From Bacteroidales bacterium (GTDB taxonomy: Bacteria; Bacteroidota; Bacteroidia; Bacteroidales; VadinHA17): a stretch of 53,828 nucleotides of DNA. The notes under the pieces are model-generated. The model was not told the origin of the DNA. It was given only the letters and a program-made list of their open reading frames with translations, and did not search any database. Every line of letters starts with the position of its first letter. Positions within the stretch are counted from its first letter, which is position 1. Both the position numbers and the translations under genes were made by a program. Positions 53,661 through 53,828 of the stretch are shown here, one piece after another. The stretch lies in NCBI GenBank assembly GCA_021371855.1, contig JAJFVL010000060.1, forward strand, positions 1 through 53,828. Direction: 5' to 3'.

Positions 53661-53828
53661 ATGGATGCCGATGAATTCCGGGATTATATTCTCGGCTTTA
53701 TCTTTTATAAATATCTGTCGGAGAAGATGGAGTTGTATGCCAACGACATCCTTAAGGAAGACAAAACAAAATATGTTGATATTCCTGATACAGATGATAT
53801 CCCGCAGGAATTTGAAAAGTTCTGGACG
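53661..53828 (+). CDS. hsdM: type I restriction-modification methylase HsdM, 5' part (runs off the window)
   Basis: 56 codons to the window edge give MDADEFRDYILGFIFYKYL and SEKMELYANDILKED, a clear N-terminal HsdM helical domain. In-frame codons before this ATG read LRGK, which belongs to the same family motif (LRGKMDA), but a TGA at 53643-53645 closes the frame two codons further up. The usual LW-x4-LRG start is therefore missing or damaged: the gene may use ATG 53661 or be 5'-degenerate. It lies next to tRNA-Arg, a common integration site. The gap 53541-53660 also has a small frame (MPYPAFLGN...) of no clear meaning. Confidence 0.72.
   Translation, partial: MDADEFRDYILGFIFYKYLSEKMELYANDILKEDKTKYVDIPDTDDIPQEFEKFWT

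Overview
The window looks like a chromosomal segment of a Bacteroidota bacterium, probably a Bacteroidales-like lineage with AT-rich DNA. The clues are: repeated matches to the Bacteroidetes -7 promoter box TAnnTTTG with almost no Shine-Dalgarno sequences; families centred on this phylum (DUF4293, DUF349 repeats, a TPR/PD40/OmpA protein built like PorE, a BtuG-type surface lipoprotein, a DUF4369-TlpA thioredoxin); and many signal peptides ending in A-Q or a lipobox Cys. Species cannot be told from the sequence.

Layout. 1-361: the 3' end of a group II intron (domains V and VI), a strong hairpin and a 15-bp direct repeat. 362-5808 (-): a complete tripartite RND efflux operon (adaptor, pump, TolC). 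6296-9848: housekeeping genes (DUF4293, pyrB-pyrI, YigZ/IMPACT, a GroES-like co-chaperonin, a lone receiver protein). 9867-16681: a NamZ-type muramidase, two secreted lipoprotein phosphatases, queE and a PorE-like protein. 16766-26313: an orphan histidine kinase, a membrane TPR regulator, a 44-aa double-glycine-leader peptide gene, a secreted TPR-CHAT protease-like protein, an ECF sigma factor, and a C39-peptidase ABC exporter with its HlyD adaptor. I read the last six of these as one candidate peptide export and signalling locus. 26320-36368: a small membrane protein, a DUF349 repeat protein, pyrG, yidC, a LacI regulator, a lipoprotein transglutaminase and a gene remnant. 36388-43186: a divergent vitamin B12 locus, btuFCD leftward and btuB-btuG rightward, each side behind its own cobalamin riboswitch. 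43238-52988: a thioredoxin-like lipid-free secreted protein, a GT2 glycosyltransferase, YihY, BioG, an AraC regulator and two tandem single-chain aconitase/isopropylmalate-dehydratase paralogues. 53024-53828: a promoter, five tandem degenerate tRNA-like units, an intact tRNA-Arg(TCT), its terminator and the 5' part of a type I restriction methylase gene.

The two strongest observations are as follows. (1) At 53066-53434, five tandem copies of about 74 bp keep the 5' acceptor strand, D-arm and 5' T-arm strand of the adjacent tRNA-Arg, but the anticodon arm is replaced by a palindrome (ATCCCGATAAATCGGGAT) and the 3' acceptor half is lost. The same palindrome core forms a peripheral helix of the btuB cobalamin riboswitch, and a different palindrome fills the equivalent place in the btuF riboswitch. 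This suggests REP-like palindromes settling in helices of structured RNAs. (2) The unannotated peptide gene at 18638-18772 has a canonical GG leader and a short proline-rich tail, and lies about 4 kb from a C39 ABC exporter that could process it, with a CHAT protein, an ECF sigma factor and a membrane TPR protein in between.
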